This document shows, in pieces, positions 37,081 through 46,158 of a DNA stretch of 64,000 nt. Numbering within the stretch: the first letter of the stretch is position 1; each line of letters opens with the position of its first letter. The stretch comes from Candidatus Thiodiazotropha sp. (ex Myrtea sp. 'scaly one' KF741663) (GTDB taxonomy: Bacteria; Pseudomonadota; Gammaproteobacteria; Chromatiales; Chromatiaceae). The stretch covers positions 1 to 64,000 of the forward strand of contig JAHXIQ010000002.1 of NCBI GenBank assembly GCA_025655555.1, written 5' to 3'. The notes under the pieces are model-generated. The model had not been told where the DNA came from. It did no database searches and worked only from the letters and a program-made list of their open reading frames with translations. Both the position numbers and the translations under genes were made by a program.

Positions 37081-37773
37081 ATGGACCGAGTTACAACCAT
37101 ATTCCCCATCTTCTGTTGTGCGGGATTCGCCCTCATATTTCCCGTAACTTCCTTAGCTTTTGAAGGCCATGTTGAATTGGGTTTTGGACATACTTGCAGT
37201 AAACCCGACATCGAAAACGCATCTTATGGAATCATCGATGACTCGTCTCTAGATAAAACGGGAGATGCCGTCCATATATTATTCGGAACACCAATAACAA
37301 AGGACCTGATGGTGGAGATTGCTTATCGGGACTTTGGTACAACGCTAAGCGATGTAGACAATTTTTGGCTAAAACAAGAAACGCAGACTTACGACCTCCA
37401 ATTGAAGTACCGCTTTTTCAATAAGGGAAAAATATCTCTGCATGTAGCGGCGGGCATCACCAACTGGCACTCCAAGCTGGAACAGCAGTTTTGGTTCACT
37501 AGCACATTAGACCCTCTCTGGCGCTGGGGCGCCAAGACAGTGGAGAAAACGTCAGGCTACACACCGAAAATAGGGCTGGGTCTGAGATATATGATTACCG
37601 ATAGAGTAAGCATCGGTGTGCAGTACGATTACTATCGGCGCCTTGGAGACGGCGAAAAAGTCATTAACCGAGAGAAAATTCCATATGGCGATTTGGTTGG
37701 AGCTCTGACCGGGCATCAGCCCCTGAAATTCAGTTTGGAGACCTACAATTTGACGTTTGGTTATCGGTTCTGA
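37081..37773 (+). CDS. Outer-membrane beta-barrel protein
   Basis: A 230-residue exported protein with the plan of a small eight-stranded outer-membrane barrel (OmpA/OmpW-like). The signal peptide runs from the ATG at 37081 to ATSLAF; an upstream TTG at 37042 would add 13 residues before it. Alternating hydrophobic strands follow (DLMVEIAYRDFG, YDLQLKYRFFN, KIGLGLRYMITD, VSIGVQYDYYRRLG), and the protein ends in a Phe strand (YNLTFGYRF), the usual signal for the Bam machinery. A single Cys sits early in the mature part. Ligand or function is not clear. The next gene, same strand, encodes a secreted repeat protein. Confidence 0.75.
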   Translation: MDRVTTIFPIFCCAGFALIFPVTSLAFEGHVELGFGHTCSKPDIENASYGIIDDSSLDKTGDAVHILFGTPITKDLMVEIAYRDFGTTLSDVDNFWLKQETQTYDLQLKYRFFNKGKISLHVAAGITNWHSKLEQQFWFTSTLDPLWRWGAKTVEKTSGYTPKIGLGLRYMITDRVSIGVQYDYYRRLGDGEKVINREKIPYGDLVGALTGHQPLKFSLETYNLTFGYRF

Positions 37774-37964
37774 GTCATGCATATCCTAAACAGCCACATT
37801 AAATCATTCATCAAAAAGCGAGTCATCTAACCGACCCTATATCACTGCCGGGCGCTCAGCTATCCGCAAGTAAGCATACGACGCATACTTACGTATTCCA
37901 GAATCATCCAACGACCTCTTTGCTATGCTTGTTTTCAAGCTTCCCATTTCTGATGGTATCCCCC

Positions 37965-39533
37965 ATGGAATCGAAAGCACACCACAATTCCATCAAGCAG
38001 GTCATTCAGCACCTGCCGATAATCGCTGTCATTTGCTTGTTTGGGCTCTTTAGCAAGGACGCGAAAGCACCCCCCTTCTGGGATCCACCGGTGATGCTGA
38101 CCCCTGCCAACTCTTGGACCGCCAATTTAACCCGCCAACCCACACTGATATATGCCGACCCACAGGGACAGGCCTCGACCCTGACTTGGTCCGCTCACGG
38201 AAACACTTGGCGCTGGGACGGTACCCAATGGCACTACCAAGGACTTTCCGGTTCCCTGAACATCAATAGCTTTACCATCATTGGTATGGTTCCCACATCC
38301 TCCATCATGTACTACGACGCGATCCTGGTACCTGTTACAGCCTGTGTAGCGACAACCTGTCTGTCACAAGGGCGGAATTGCGGTTCCATTCCCGACGGTT
38401 GTGGCGGCACCCTTTTCTGCGGAACCTGCGGTGCCGGTTTGAGCTGCGGCGGCGGCGGATTGCCAGGCGTATGCGGTAGTCCGGCATCAGCCTGCACACC
38501 AGGCAGCTGGACGCTTTCCACTGTGGATTCCGCTGGTGACGTAGGTCAGCGTTCCACCATTGTGGTGGAGTCCGGGGGGAGGATTCATATGGTCTATTAC
38601 GATGTGGATAACCATCGGCTGAAACATGCTGCGAAAGATCCCGCCGGTAACTGGACCATTGAGATCGTGGAAGTTGCAGCCAATTTTGAAGACTACGCAG
38701 AAACCGCCTTGGCAATAGATAATGCCGGAGGATTGCACTTGAGTTACCAGCGACGATTCATCACCGGTGGTGAGGAGCTGCGCTATGCCTATCGTTCACC
38801 GGCGACGGGATGGGGAACACCCGTAACGGTGGAGGCCGGTGGACGAACTGGATTCGGTACCGACTTACTGATCGACAACGGCGGCGGCCTGCATCTGAGC
38901 TACCATCGCATGAACCCGGACGAGATCCGTTATCGCTACCGACCCCCGGGTGGCGGTTGGCAAACTCCGGAGATTGTTGGCTGGGGTTACGGTGACACTG
39001 CCCTGGATCGGGATCCCGGTGGCGGCTTGCACTTCAGTTATAGCAACAGCAGCGGACTCTACTACCGTTTTCGTGAGCCTGGCGGCAACTGGCGCAGCGA
39101 GGAACTGGTAAGCAATGCGGGTCAGCCGATCAACAGGGATCTGACGTTGGACAGTCAGGATGGCGTGCATTTGGCGTATCAGGGTTTCAGCGGCCAGACC
39201 CTGGACCATGCCTATCGCACACCGGGCACGCCCCCCACTGGCGGCCTGTGGAGCCGTCGTAACCTGGATAACAGTGGTAGTTTGGGCTCCTACATTTCCA
39301 TGGATCTGGACAGTGCCGATCGGGTGCATATCGCCTATCGGGATCACGTCAATGATGATCTCAAATATATCGGATCCACATTGCAAGGGACTTGGAACGC
39401 ACCCGTAGTGGTGGATGCTCAAGGGCAGGTGGCTAATTACGGCATTGGCCTGGATTATTCAGCGGGGCAGGTTTATGTCAGCTATTTCGATTGGACCCAT
39501 GGAGACCTGAAAATCGCCATCGGTTGCCCATGA
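37965..39533 (+). CDS. Secreted Cys-rich protein with seven propeller-like repeats
   Basis: A protein of about 522 residues with an N-terminal signal-like segment (IIAVICLFGLFSKDAKA). Next is a domain of about 100 residues, then a Cys-rich linker with NCGSIPDGCGGTLFCGTC, a motif known from secreted proteins of several proteobacteria. The rest is seven repeats of about 45 residues with the pattern LDxxGGLHLSY...LxYxYR.P.G.W (near nt 38550-39520), suggesting a seven-bladed beta-propeller like sialidase/PQQ-type exported lectins. No catalytic motif is evident. Start is uncertain (37953 or 37965; frame open from TTG at 37920) because no Shine-Dalgarno is clear. It ends in a lone Cys-Pro. Function unknown; surface or matrix binding is a guess. 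Confidence 0.7.
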   Translation: MESKAHHNSIKQVIQHLPIIAVICLFGLFSKDAKAPPFWDPPVMLTPANSWTANLTRQPTLIYADPQGQASTLTWSAHGNTWRWDGTQWHYQGLSGSLNINSFTIIGMVPTSSIMYYDAILVPVTACVATTCLSQGRNCGSIPDGCGGTLFCGTCGAGLSCGGGGLPGVCGSPASACTPGSWTLSTVDSAGDVGQRSTIVVESGGRIHMVYYDVDNHRLKHAAKDPAGNWTIEIVEVAANFEDYAETALAIDNAGGLHLSYQRRFITGGEELRYAYRSPATGWGTPVTVEAGGRTGFGTDLLIDNGGGLHLSYHRMNPDEIRYRYRPPGGGWQTPEIVGWGYGDTALDRDPGGGLHFSYSNSSGLYYRFREPGGNWRSEELVSNAGQPINRDLTLDSQDGVHLAYQGFSGQTLDHAYRTPGTPPTGGLWSRRNLDNSGSLGSYISMDLDSADRVHIAYRDHVNDDLKYIGSTLQGTWNAPVVVDAQGQVANYGIGLDYSAGQVYVSYFDWTHGDLKIAIGCP

Positions 39534-39684
39534 ACTGAAGAAGCAAGTATCGCGAGCCATCTCTCACTCTATTGTTGTGATCAACTTTCCTGAGACGCTC
39601 TTGGTACTTATCGAATAGAAACCCATTTCCACTGAGTCTCATTCACCAATCTGTGCTGACCAGACAAAGCCAGACGATAAACGC

Positions 39685-41211
39685 TTAACCCGCCGCCTGC
39701 ACTTTCGGTGGTTCGACAGGTGGAAACCGTTCATTCAATGCAACTGAAGGTCCATCCGCAGTGACGATTCTGGCATGGTGGCGTCTGAGTTCCCGTGGGG
39801 ACTTCACGCCGCATGAGTGGGCGATGACCCCCACTTCATGGACCAGATGACCGACATAGTTGGCCACTCTTACCGCCTTCACCTCAGGCACCAACCCTTT
39901 CTGCAATTTGGGGTCGTGGGTGGTGATGCCTGTAGGGCAACTATTCTTATTACACTGCAGGGCCTGAATACAACCCAAAGCAAACATGAACCCCCGGGCG
40001 GAGGTGACAAAATCGGCGCCCACACAGAGCGCCCAGGCCACATCGGCCGGGGTAATTAATTTTCCCGAGGCGATGACCTTAACCCGATCACGCAAGCCGT
40101 GCGCGTTGAGCCGGTCAACCAGAATATATAGGCTCTCACGCAGAGAGAGTCCTACGGCATCGATCAATGGCATGGGAGCCGCACCGGTCCCACCATCACT
40201 GCCATCAAGGGTGATAAAGTCCGGCGCGGAGGAAATACCGCGCCGCTTGATCTCGGTAAAGAGGCTGTCGAGCCATTGCGGCCCGCCGATCACGGTCTTA
40301 AAACCAACGGGTTTGCCTGTGATACTGCGCACCCGCTGAATCATATCCAACAGGTCTTCATTGCATCGAATATCAGGATGGCGATTTGGGCTGATGGCAT
40401 CCTTACCAACTTCAATGCCTCGTATATCGGCAATTTCGTCGGTAACTTTTTTAGCGGGAAGAATGCCGCCTTTACCTGGCTTGGCGCCCTGACTCATTTT
40501 GATTTCGAACATCTTCACCTGCGGGAGAGTGGCGACCGCCTTCAATTTATCATCACTGAGGTTGCCAGCCAGGTCACGAACTCCGTTCTTTGCCGTGCCG
40601 ATCTGAAAAACGATATCCGCCCCCCCTTCAAGATGATAGGGCGAGACCCCACCCTCTCCGGTATTAATCCAGCATCCTGACTCTTTGGCGCCCATGGAGA
40701 GTGCCTGTACGGCCGGCTTGGATAACGCCCCAAAACTCATGCCGGAGATATTGAACAATGAATCGGTGGTATAGGGAGACCTGCAGTTCTCTCCAATCGT
40801 AATCGGCCCGGGTGGTACGGCATCCTCACCCAGTGTTGGGAAAGGGCAATTGACGAAGAGGATCGACCCGGGACGACGAATATCCCTGGTTGAGCCAAAG
40901 GCGACTGTGTTCGGTAGATCTTTCCCCGCACGATAGACCCAAGCCCGCTGGGCACGATTAAATGGTAGCTCCTCCCGGTCCATAGCAAAGAAATACTGAC
41001 GAAAGAACTCACCCAGGTGCTCTAAAAAATAGCGAAAATGACCAATTACCGGATAGTTTCGGCGGATGGCCGTCTTGGTCTGTGTGATGTCGAAGATGTA
41101 GGTAACAATGACTGCAACAACCAGCGCACCGAGGACAAAAACCAGGAAAATGGAGAAAACCTCCAAGGCACCCAGGAGAAATGTCTGCATGCTGAAGCCT
41201 GAATCACTCAT
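39685..41211 (-). CDS. Membrane-anchored FMN-binding glutamate-synthase-like protein
   Basis: A 508-residue protein with one N-terminal TM helix (about residues 16-40) and the FMN/Fe-S synthase domain of glutamate synthase (GltB), but without the N-terminal amidotransferase domain. The 3Fe-4S cysteines fit C-x5-C-x4-C (CIQALQCNKNSC). NTGEGGVSPYH, SQGAKPGKGG and DGSDGGTGAAPMP are the FMN and substrate motifs. No GltD subunit gene is near. Function of these stand-alone proteins is not established; they may use ammonia or do another redox reaction. It has a close paralogue at 61544-63100. Confidence 0.85.
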   Translation of the reverse strand: MSDSGFSMQTFLLGALEVFSIFLVFVLGALVVAVIVTYIFDITQTKTAIRRNYPVIGHFRYFLEHLGEFFRQYFFAMDREELPFNRAQRAWVYRAGKDLPNTVAFGSTRDIRRPGSILFVNCPFPTLGEDAVPPGPITIGENCRSPYTTDSLFNISGMSFGALSKPAVQALSMGAKESGCWINTGEGGVSPYHLEGGADIVFQIGTAKNGVRDLAGNLSDDKLKAVATLPQVKMFEIKMSQGAKPGKGGILPAKKVTDEIADIRGIEVGKDAISPNRHPDIRCNEDLLDMIQRVRSITGKPVGFKTVIGGPQWLDSLFTEIKRRGISSAPDFITLDGSDGGTGAAPMPLIDAVGLSLRESLYILVDRLNAHGLRDRVKVIASGKLITPADVAWALCVGADFVTSARGFMFALGCIQALQCNKNSCPTGITTHDPKLQKGLVPEVKAVRVANYVGHLVHEVGVIAHSCGVKSPRELRRHHARIVTADGPSVALNERFPPVEPPKVQAAG

Positions 41212-41506
41212 TTCAACCTCCCCAGATTAACAACCATCACCGCGACACTCGCGGTCATGTGTTGAACGGTATCGGATGAAACTACAGCCTACGGGGGCCT
41301 AATCAGACAATCTCAGGAAACTGCATTCACCCATGGGCAAACGGGGCTCGACCTGGATCCGGTGAGAAATCCCTCTCAGACCGGCCCGAAGTTTCTCTCA
41401 GTATATCGGCTGTGCCTGATGGAACTTGATCCAGGGACTGTTATCCAGCGTAAGTCAGCGGGGAATCACTTTGTCAAAGTAGGAAACTGGCAGTTGAATC
41501 AGATAT
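41212..41506. other. Intergenic region without recognised features
   Basis: About 295 bases between two leftward genes. I saw no stable hairpin, repeat or convincing coding frame. The promoter of the FMN protein should be within its first 100 bases. Confidence 0.3.
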
Positions 41507-42781
41507 TCATACCAGCTTCGAATCGAGCAACCGTTCCGCCAGCCGGGTCAACCGTTCCAACGCACCACGGTTCTTATCCACAAGTTCCCTGCCCACTTCT
41601 CCAATGCGGCTGCGTTCACTGGCATCACTAAGCCACTGGCTAACCTGTGCAGAGAGCGTTGATGTTGAATCAACCTGCACCGCTGCCTGCTGTCGAAGAA
41701 AAAGCTCACTAATATCAGCGAAGTTGAACATATGAGGGCCAAACACAACCGCAACTCCCTGGGCTGCCGCCTCGAGAATATTATGGCCGCCGTGAGGGAC
41801 AAGACTGCCACCGATAAACGCCACATCAGACGCCCCCATGAAAAGCGTCAACTCGCCCATGGAGTCTCCAAGAAAGACGGCTGTTTCAATATCACAGGCA
41901 TGCTGCTCGCTCCGTCTCACCATTGAGAATCCTGCCTCCTCGACCTGCTGCGCCACACGATCAAATCTCTCCGGGTGGCGAGGTACCAGTACCAGCAAGG
42001 TATCCGGAAGTTGCCGGCGTATCTCTGTATGCGCTTGCAGAACTATCTCATCCTCTCCCTCATGAGTACTGGCAGCCAACCACACCGGTCGCTGCCCTCC
42101 CCAATCCCGACGCATGACATCGGCACGCTCACGCAGACTACCGGGAAGATGGATATCGTATTTGATGCTACCGGTCACCTCGATCTGGTTGGGGCGGGCA
42201 CCCAGGGTGAGAAAACGTTCGGCATCCGTCTCAGCCTGCGGCGCGATGATAGTGATGTTACGTAACGCTTCCTGGGTCAGGCTGGCGACACGACGATAAC
42301 GCTGGGCGGACCGCCCGGAGAGACGGGCATTGGCCAATAGGGTCGGCACACCCGCCTGCTTTGCGTAGCAGATAAGATTGGGCCAGATCTCAGTCTCTAC
42401 CAGCACTAGCAGACAGGGACGAAAAGTCCGTAAAAACCGCCTGACCACCCAAGGCAGATCGATGGGTGCATAACGATGCTCAACTTCATCCCCGAACAAC
42501 GCTTGAACCCGCTCTGCACCTGTGGGCGTTGCGGTGGTAATCAGAATCGGCAGATCGGGAAACCGCTCCATCAATTGTCTCACCAACTGAGCAATTGCCA
42601 GCACCTCCCCTACCGACACGGCATGTACCCATATCCCACGCTGGCTCGACTGCCCCTCAAAAAAACCAAAGCGTTCCTTCCATCTCCCTCGATAGGCCGG
42701 CGCCTTGAATCCACGCCAGTAGAGCCTCAGCAGGTAGGCGGGAATCAAAAGGGTAAACAGTGCCGTGTAGAGGTAACGCAT
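41507..42781 (-). CDS. waaA: 3-deoxy-D-manno-octulosonic acid (Kdo) transferase WaaA
   Basis: A 424-residue GT30 glycosyltransferase that adds Kdo from CMP-Kdo to lipid IVA on the cytosolic face of the inner membrane. An N-terminal anchor (YLYTALFTLLIPAYLLRLY) precedes YRGRWKERFGFF; the catalytic Glu lies in HAVSVGEVLA. LVETEIWPNLI, LVPRHPERF and GGSLVPHGGHNILEAAAQG are standard for WaaA. The ATG at 42781 matches family N-termini; the TTG at 42799 is unlikely. Divergent from the lpxL-like acyltransferase gene, consistent with one step being lipid A acylation after Kdo addition. Confidence 0.94.
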   Translation of the reverse strand: MRYLYTALFTLLIPAYLLRLYWRGFKAPAYRGRWKERFGFFEGQSSQRGIWVHAVSVGEVLAIAQLVRQLMERFPDLPILITTATPTGAERVQALFGDEVEHRYAPIDLPWVVRRFLRTFRPCLLVLVETEIWPNLICYAKQAGVPTLLANARLSGRSAQRYRRVASLTQEALRNITIIAPQAETDAERFLTLGARPNQIEVTGSIKYDIHLPGSLRERADVMRRDWGGQRPVWLAASTHEGEDEIVLQAHTEIRRQLPDTLLVLVPRHPERFDRVAQQVEEAGFSMVRRSEQHACDIETAVFLGDSMGELTLFMGASDVAFIGGSLVPHGGHNILEAAAQGVAVVFGPHMFNFADISELFLRQQAAVQVDSTSTLSAQVSQWLSDASERSRIGEVGRELVDKNRGALERLTRLAERLLDSKLV

Positions 42782-42985
42782 TGACTGGATACAGTCCAAG
42801 TGTGGTTGAGTAGATCCCTAGTGTACCTCGACATCGGCTCTGTAACATTTCTGCTCAACGGCGAGGGTCTTTCCTCTGCAATTAACCGTTGTCAAAAGCA
42901 AACCGGGTCGCCTTGTCAGGTATATCGGCTTATACTTCATGGCCAGTCGATTGTATGTTCTAAACCAAATCAAGCTTTTCTCTCA

Positions 42986-43897
42986 GTGTCATCCAAGCCC
43001 ACAAGCTCACACTATGCACCTCGTTACTGGCCAACCCATATAGGTCTGGCGATGCTTTGGCTGATCTGCCGCTGGTTCCCCTATTCAGCCATTGTCTGGT
43101 TGGGCCGTCGATTGGGACGACTTGTACTGCGATTGGGAGAACGACGCCGGCATATTGCCGAAGTCAATTTGGCCCTTTGCTTTCCAGAACATGGAGAGCG
43201 GGAGCGCGCAACCCTCCTGAAAGACCATTTTGAGGCACTCGGTATAGGCCTGCTGACCACGGGCATGGCCTGGTGGAGCAGCGACAGCAGACTCCGCCCG
43301 CTGGTGGAGATCGAGGGGCTGGAGTATCTGCAAGCGGCTATCAAGGATGGCAAGGGAGCGATTCTCCTGAGTGCCCACTTCGCCGACCTGGAGATGAGTG
43401 GCCGTCTGCTAAGTCTGTTTCACCCTTTCGCAGTCATGTACCGCCCCCATGAAAACCCAGTCATAGAGGCCGCTTTCCGGCGTAACCGGGAACTGCGTTT
43501 TGACGCCGCGATATCCCGAGGTGATGTGAGACAGATGATCAAGACCCTGAAACAGAACCAGGCTGTCTGGTACGCGCCGGATCAGAGTTATAGCGATCCT
43601 AACAGTACGTTGGTTCCCTTTTTCGGCGTGCCTGCATCGACCAACCTCGGCACTTCCCGGCTGGCTAAAGTCAGTGGTGCTCCAGTACTGCCCTTTTTTG
43701 GTTACCGATTGCCGGGGAAACAGGGTTATCGGCTGGTCATCCACCCACCGGTTGGATCATTTCCGACAGATGATACTGATAGCGACACGGCTTGTATCAA
43801 TCAAATCATCGAAGCTGCAGTCAGAGAAGCGCCTGAGCAGTATTTTTGGGTCCATCGACGCTTCAAGAATCGTCCCGGGCTGCCCGATCCCTATTGA
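42986..43897 (+). CDS. Lipid A lauroyl/palmitoleoyl acyltransferase, LpxL/HtrB family
   Basis: A 303-residue inner-membrane acyltransferase that adds a secondary fatty acid to Kdo2-lipid IVA. The conserved PRYWPTHIGLAMLWLICRWFPY segment is at the N-terminus, and the H-x4-acidic catalytic motif is AHFADLE. MYRPHENPVIE and WVHRRFKNRP are also typical. The frame is open from 42800, but the GTG at 42986 gives the usual length and N-terminus; no Shine-Dalgarno is clear. Which of LpxL, LpxM or LpxP it matches cannot be settled. A MITE-like element starts 15 bases after the stop. Confidence 0.87.
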   Translation: MSSKPTSSHYAPRYWPTHIGLAMLWLICRWFPYSAIVWLGRRLGRLVLRLGERRRHIAEVNLALCFPEHGERERATLLKDHFEALGIGLLTTGMAWWSSDSRLRPLVEIEGLEYLQAAIKDGKGAILLSAHFADLEMSGRLLSLFHPFAVMYRPHENPVIEAAFRRNRELRFDAAISRGDVRQMIKTLKQNQAVWYAPDQSYSDPNSTLVPFFGVPASTNLGTSRLAKVSGAPVLPFFGYRLPGKQGYRLVIHPPVGSFPTDDTDSDTACINQIIEAAVREAPEQYFWVHRRFKNRPGLPDPY

Positions 43898-43911
43898 GTT
43901 AACTGGATATA

Positions 43912-44182
43912 TTAGGGCCCGTTAACACTAATCCAATGCGCCCTGTTGAGCCTGAAAAAGCGCCAACCAAGGCGTGAGGAGAGAAGTTTGGTTGTTCCAA
44001 ATGAGCGACGAGCAACGCCGAGTGGCGCTTTTTCAGGCGCAACCCGAAGGGCTGGGGCTGTTTTTGCACCCAGCGGCGTTATCATTCGCTCATGTAGCCG
44101 GGCTACACCATGCTCATTCTGTCTTGCTGGGTACAAAAACAGCTCCAGCAGGGCGCATTGGATTAGTGTTAACAGGCCCTAA
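43912..44182. mobile_element. MITE-like element with 34-bp terminal inverted repeats
   Basis: A 271-base non-coding element. The terminal repeats (43912-43945 and 44149-44182) match at 33 of 34 positions, starting TTAGGGCC. Inside, arms 43945-43965 and 44023-44043 form one long hairpin (one mismatch) and arms 44051-44074 and 44126-44149 form another. A near-palindrome (TGTAGCC-GGGCTACA) caps the second. TA occurs at both borders (43913-43914 and 44180-44181), compatible with TA target duplication as in IS630/Tc1-type elements; this is inference. It carries no transposase. It lies between the lpxL-like and aldo/keto reductase genes and provides the stop codon of the latter. Confidence 0.88.
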
Positions 44183-44951
44183 GCACCGCATCCATCAGCT
44201 TCACATTCGAGGCCAGATGATCCGGGTTGATTGTACCCACGATCATGCTGCTGACGCCAGGTTGAGAAAAGATGAATTCCATTGAACGCCGCACGCCCTC
44301 TTCTCCCCGAACATGACCACTCATCAATCCTTTTTTCACGAGAACGCCTTTCCCCTCTCTCTCTGCTGCCTGCAGTACCGGCAGTTCATCATTGTAATCG
44401 AGATTACAGGTGGCCATGACCAGATCGCACGTCTCAGCAACCCGTAAGCCGCCATCAACCGTCTTGCTGGACATGCCGATGGCGCGCACCAGTCCCTTGC
44501 GTTGTAAATCACGCAGGGTCTCCAGCACAGGCTCATGTTCAAGGATCTGCATATCATCACCATGAGAATGAATCAGCACAACATCAAGATAGTCCGTCCG
44601 CAGACGCCGCAGGCTTTGCTCCACCGACAGACGGGTATGCGGGTCTGAAAAATCGAAGCGTGACTGGCCCTGTTCGAAAATTTCTCCCACCTTAGTGACG
44701 ATGACCCAATCCTGGCGATTGCCGGGCAGTAACCGACCGAGCCGCTCCTCACTGGTACCGTAAGCTGGCGCAGTATCGATCAGGTTGATGCCGAGATCCC
44801 TTGCCATGGACAACAGCCGACCCACGGCAGCATCGTCAGGGATCTCGAAACCGGCAGGATATTTTACCTGCTCATTGCGGCCGAACTTGACTGATCCCAG
44901 CCCCAAGGGACTGACTTCGATACCTGTCTTGCCAAGGAGTCTCAGATCCAT
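44169..44951 (-). CDS. Aldo/keto reductase family protein
   Basis: A 260-residue NADPH-dependent (beta/alpha)8 oxidoreductase. The catalytic tetrad can be seen: Asp in INLIDTAP, Tyr in PAYGTSEERLG, Lys in VIVTKVGE and His in LIHSHGDD. The physiological substrate is unknown. The ATG at 44951 has AAGGA nine bases upstream; a start at 44969 is less likely. It overlaps the end of the FAD oxidoreductase gene by ten bases, so hldE-FAD-AKR form one leftward transcript. The last three residues (Arg-Ala-Cys) and stop codon are read from the MITE-like element. Confidence 0.87.
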   Translation of the reverse strand: MDLRLLGKTGIEVSPLGLGSVKFGRNEQVKYPAGFEIPDDAAVGRLLSMARDLGINLIDTAPAYGTSEERLGRLLPGNRQDWVIVTKVGEIFEQGQSRFDFSDPHTRLSVEQSLRRLRTDYLDVVLIHSHGDDMQILEHEPVLETLRDLQRKGLVRAIGMSSKTVDGGLRVAETCDLVMATCNLDYNDELPVLQAAEREGKGVLVKKGLMSGHVRGEEGVRRSMEFIFSQPGVSSMIVGTINPDHLASNVKLMDAVLRAC

Positions 44952-46153
44952 AGATGTTCCTTTTCCCAAGGTGGTATTGCGGCTTGCGCAAGGGCGATGC
45001 TCAATGAAACATTTGTCGACTCTGAGGTTGGAGGTATGCCTGCCTCCGACAGCCCTGCGATGACCTGCTCGGCAAGCCGTGGTGCAAAAGCAAGCTTGGT
45101 TGGCCAGGCCACGATCAGGCCATCATGTGCCTGTAAAAAACTACTCTCAGGTCGCTGGCCATCTGACTGGCGGGGCTCCGCCCGGTCGACATTCAGCGTA
45201 CCCCATGCCACTTTCTGTAAATCCACCCAGGGCAGCAGCTGATTGAGTTCCCGCTTTGCGGCTGCTATCTGTTCCTCTTGGTTACGCCCTACACCCTGCT
45301 CGGCCACATCTCCGCCCAAATACCAGAGGGTCTTGTCGCCGGCGAGGGGATAACTGGTCACCGTCAGTCGCGGATTGGCGCTGGCACCCAGACAATGCGC
45401 ATAGAGTGGCGGCAAGTCTCCTTTGAGCATCACCATCTGAAGCGGGCGCTTTTGCATGGTTGGCTTATCCCGACCCAGACATTTGAGTAGCGCCTCATTA
45501 CCTGCGCCTGCCGTGAAGACGGTCTGCTTTGTCTCCAGCGTCTGCCAGGCACCATCTGGACCAAGCAGACTGAAGCGGCGGGCATGGTCAAAGCGCAGGC
45601 CATCCGGCCAATTCAGTTTGTAGGCGCTATCACCAAACTGGCGGGACAACTCACTGACCAGGGAAGCCACATCGAGAACCGGCTCATCCAGCCGGTAGAC
45701 CGTCCCTTTGAAGCCAGGATTGCGGAAGGCCGCGGGACGGTCATTCTCCTTCACTTCACGCACCCGGCTCTCCATTACCTTGCCGGCAAAGAATCCGGCC
45801 ATGCGTGAAATCAATCCCGATGTGGACCAGAGAAACTGATGATCAGAGAGCGTGCGTACCCGGCTCAGATCCAGTTCACCCTCTCCTGCCAGGCAGTCTC
45901 GCCAGATTCCCGGCATAGCCTTGATGGCCTGAGACGAGCCGGTCAGCTTACCGGTCAGCGCATACTTCGTACCACCATGAATGATGCCCTGAGAGGCGAG
46001 CGTCTGTACCCCTCCGAGCCCGTTGGGCTCCAGCAGGATAGCGCTGTATCCGGCTTGACGCAGACGAGCCAGCAGCCACAATCCAGCGATGCCGCCACCG
46101 AAGATAGCCACATCCACTTGAGTTGATACCGGGGAGGCTGAAACGGAACCCAC
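44942..46153 (-). CDS. FAD-dependent oxidoreductase (DAO/GlpD-like)
   Basis: A 403-residue flavoprotein. The N-terminal dinucleotide-binding motif is DVAIFGGGIAGLWLLARLRQ, followed by an acidic residue in LLEPN, and a second FAD segment near TVFTAGAGNEALL. The arrangement is like D-amino-acid oxidase and glycerol-3-phosphate dehydrogenase, but specificity cannot be assigned. The GTG at 46153 has AGGGATC upstream in the end of hldE, which stops five bases before, so it is coupled to hldE. The C-terminal part has a tryptophan-poor, Ser/Pro-rich end. Its role beside heptose synthesis is unknown. Confidence 0.8.
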   Translation of the reverse strand: MGSVSASPVSTQVDVAIFGGGIAGLWLLARLRQAGYSAILLEPNGLGGVQTLASQGIIHGGTKYALTGKLTGSSQAIKAMPGIWRDCLAGEGELDLSRVRTLSDHQFLWSTSGLISRMAGFFAGKVMESRVREVKENDRPAAFRNPGFKGTVYRLDEPVLDVASLVSELSRQFGDSAYKLNWPDGLRFDHARRFSLLGPDGAWQTLETKQTVFTAGAGNEALLKCLGRDKPTMQKRPLQMVMLKGDLPPLYAHCLGASANPRLTVTSYPLAGDKTLWYLGGDVAEQGVGRNQEEQIAAAKRELNQLLPWVDLQKVAWGTLNVDRAEPRQSDGQRPESSFLQAHDGLIVAWPTKLAFAPRLAEQVIAGLSEAGIPPTSESTNVSLSIALAQAAIPPWEKEHLWI

Positions 46154-46158
46154 GATGA

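Noticed and set aside
42800-42985. 62-codon N-terminal extension of the lpxL-like gene
   Set aside because: No family member has it, it overlaps the probable divergent waaA promoter, and a GTG at 42986 gives a normal N-terminus.
43974-44285. 103-codon plus-strand frame in the MITE-like element
   Set aside because: Formed by hairpin arms of the element and the antisense of the AKR gene; no transposase features.
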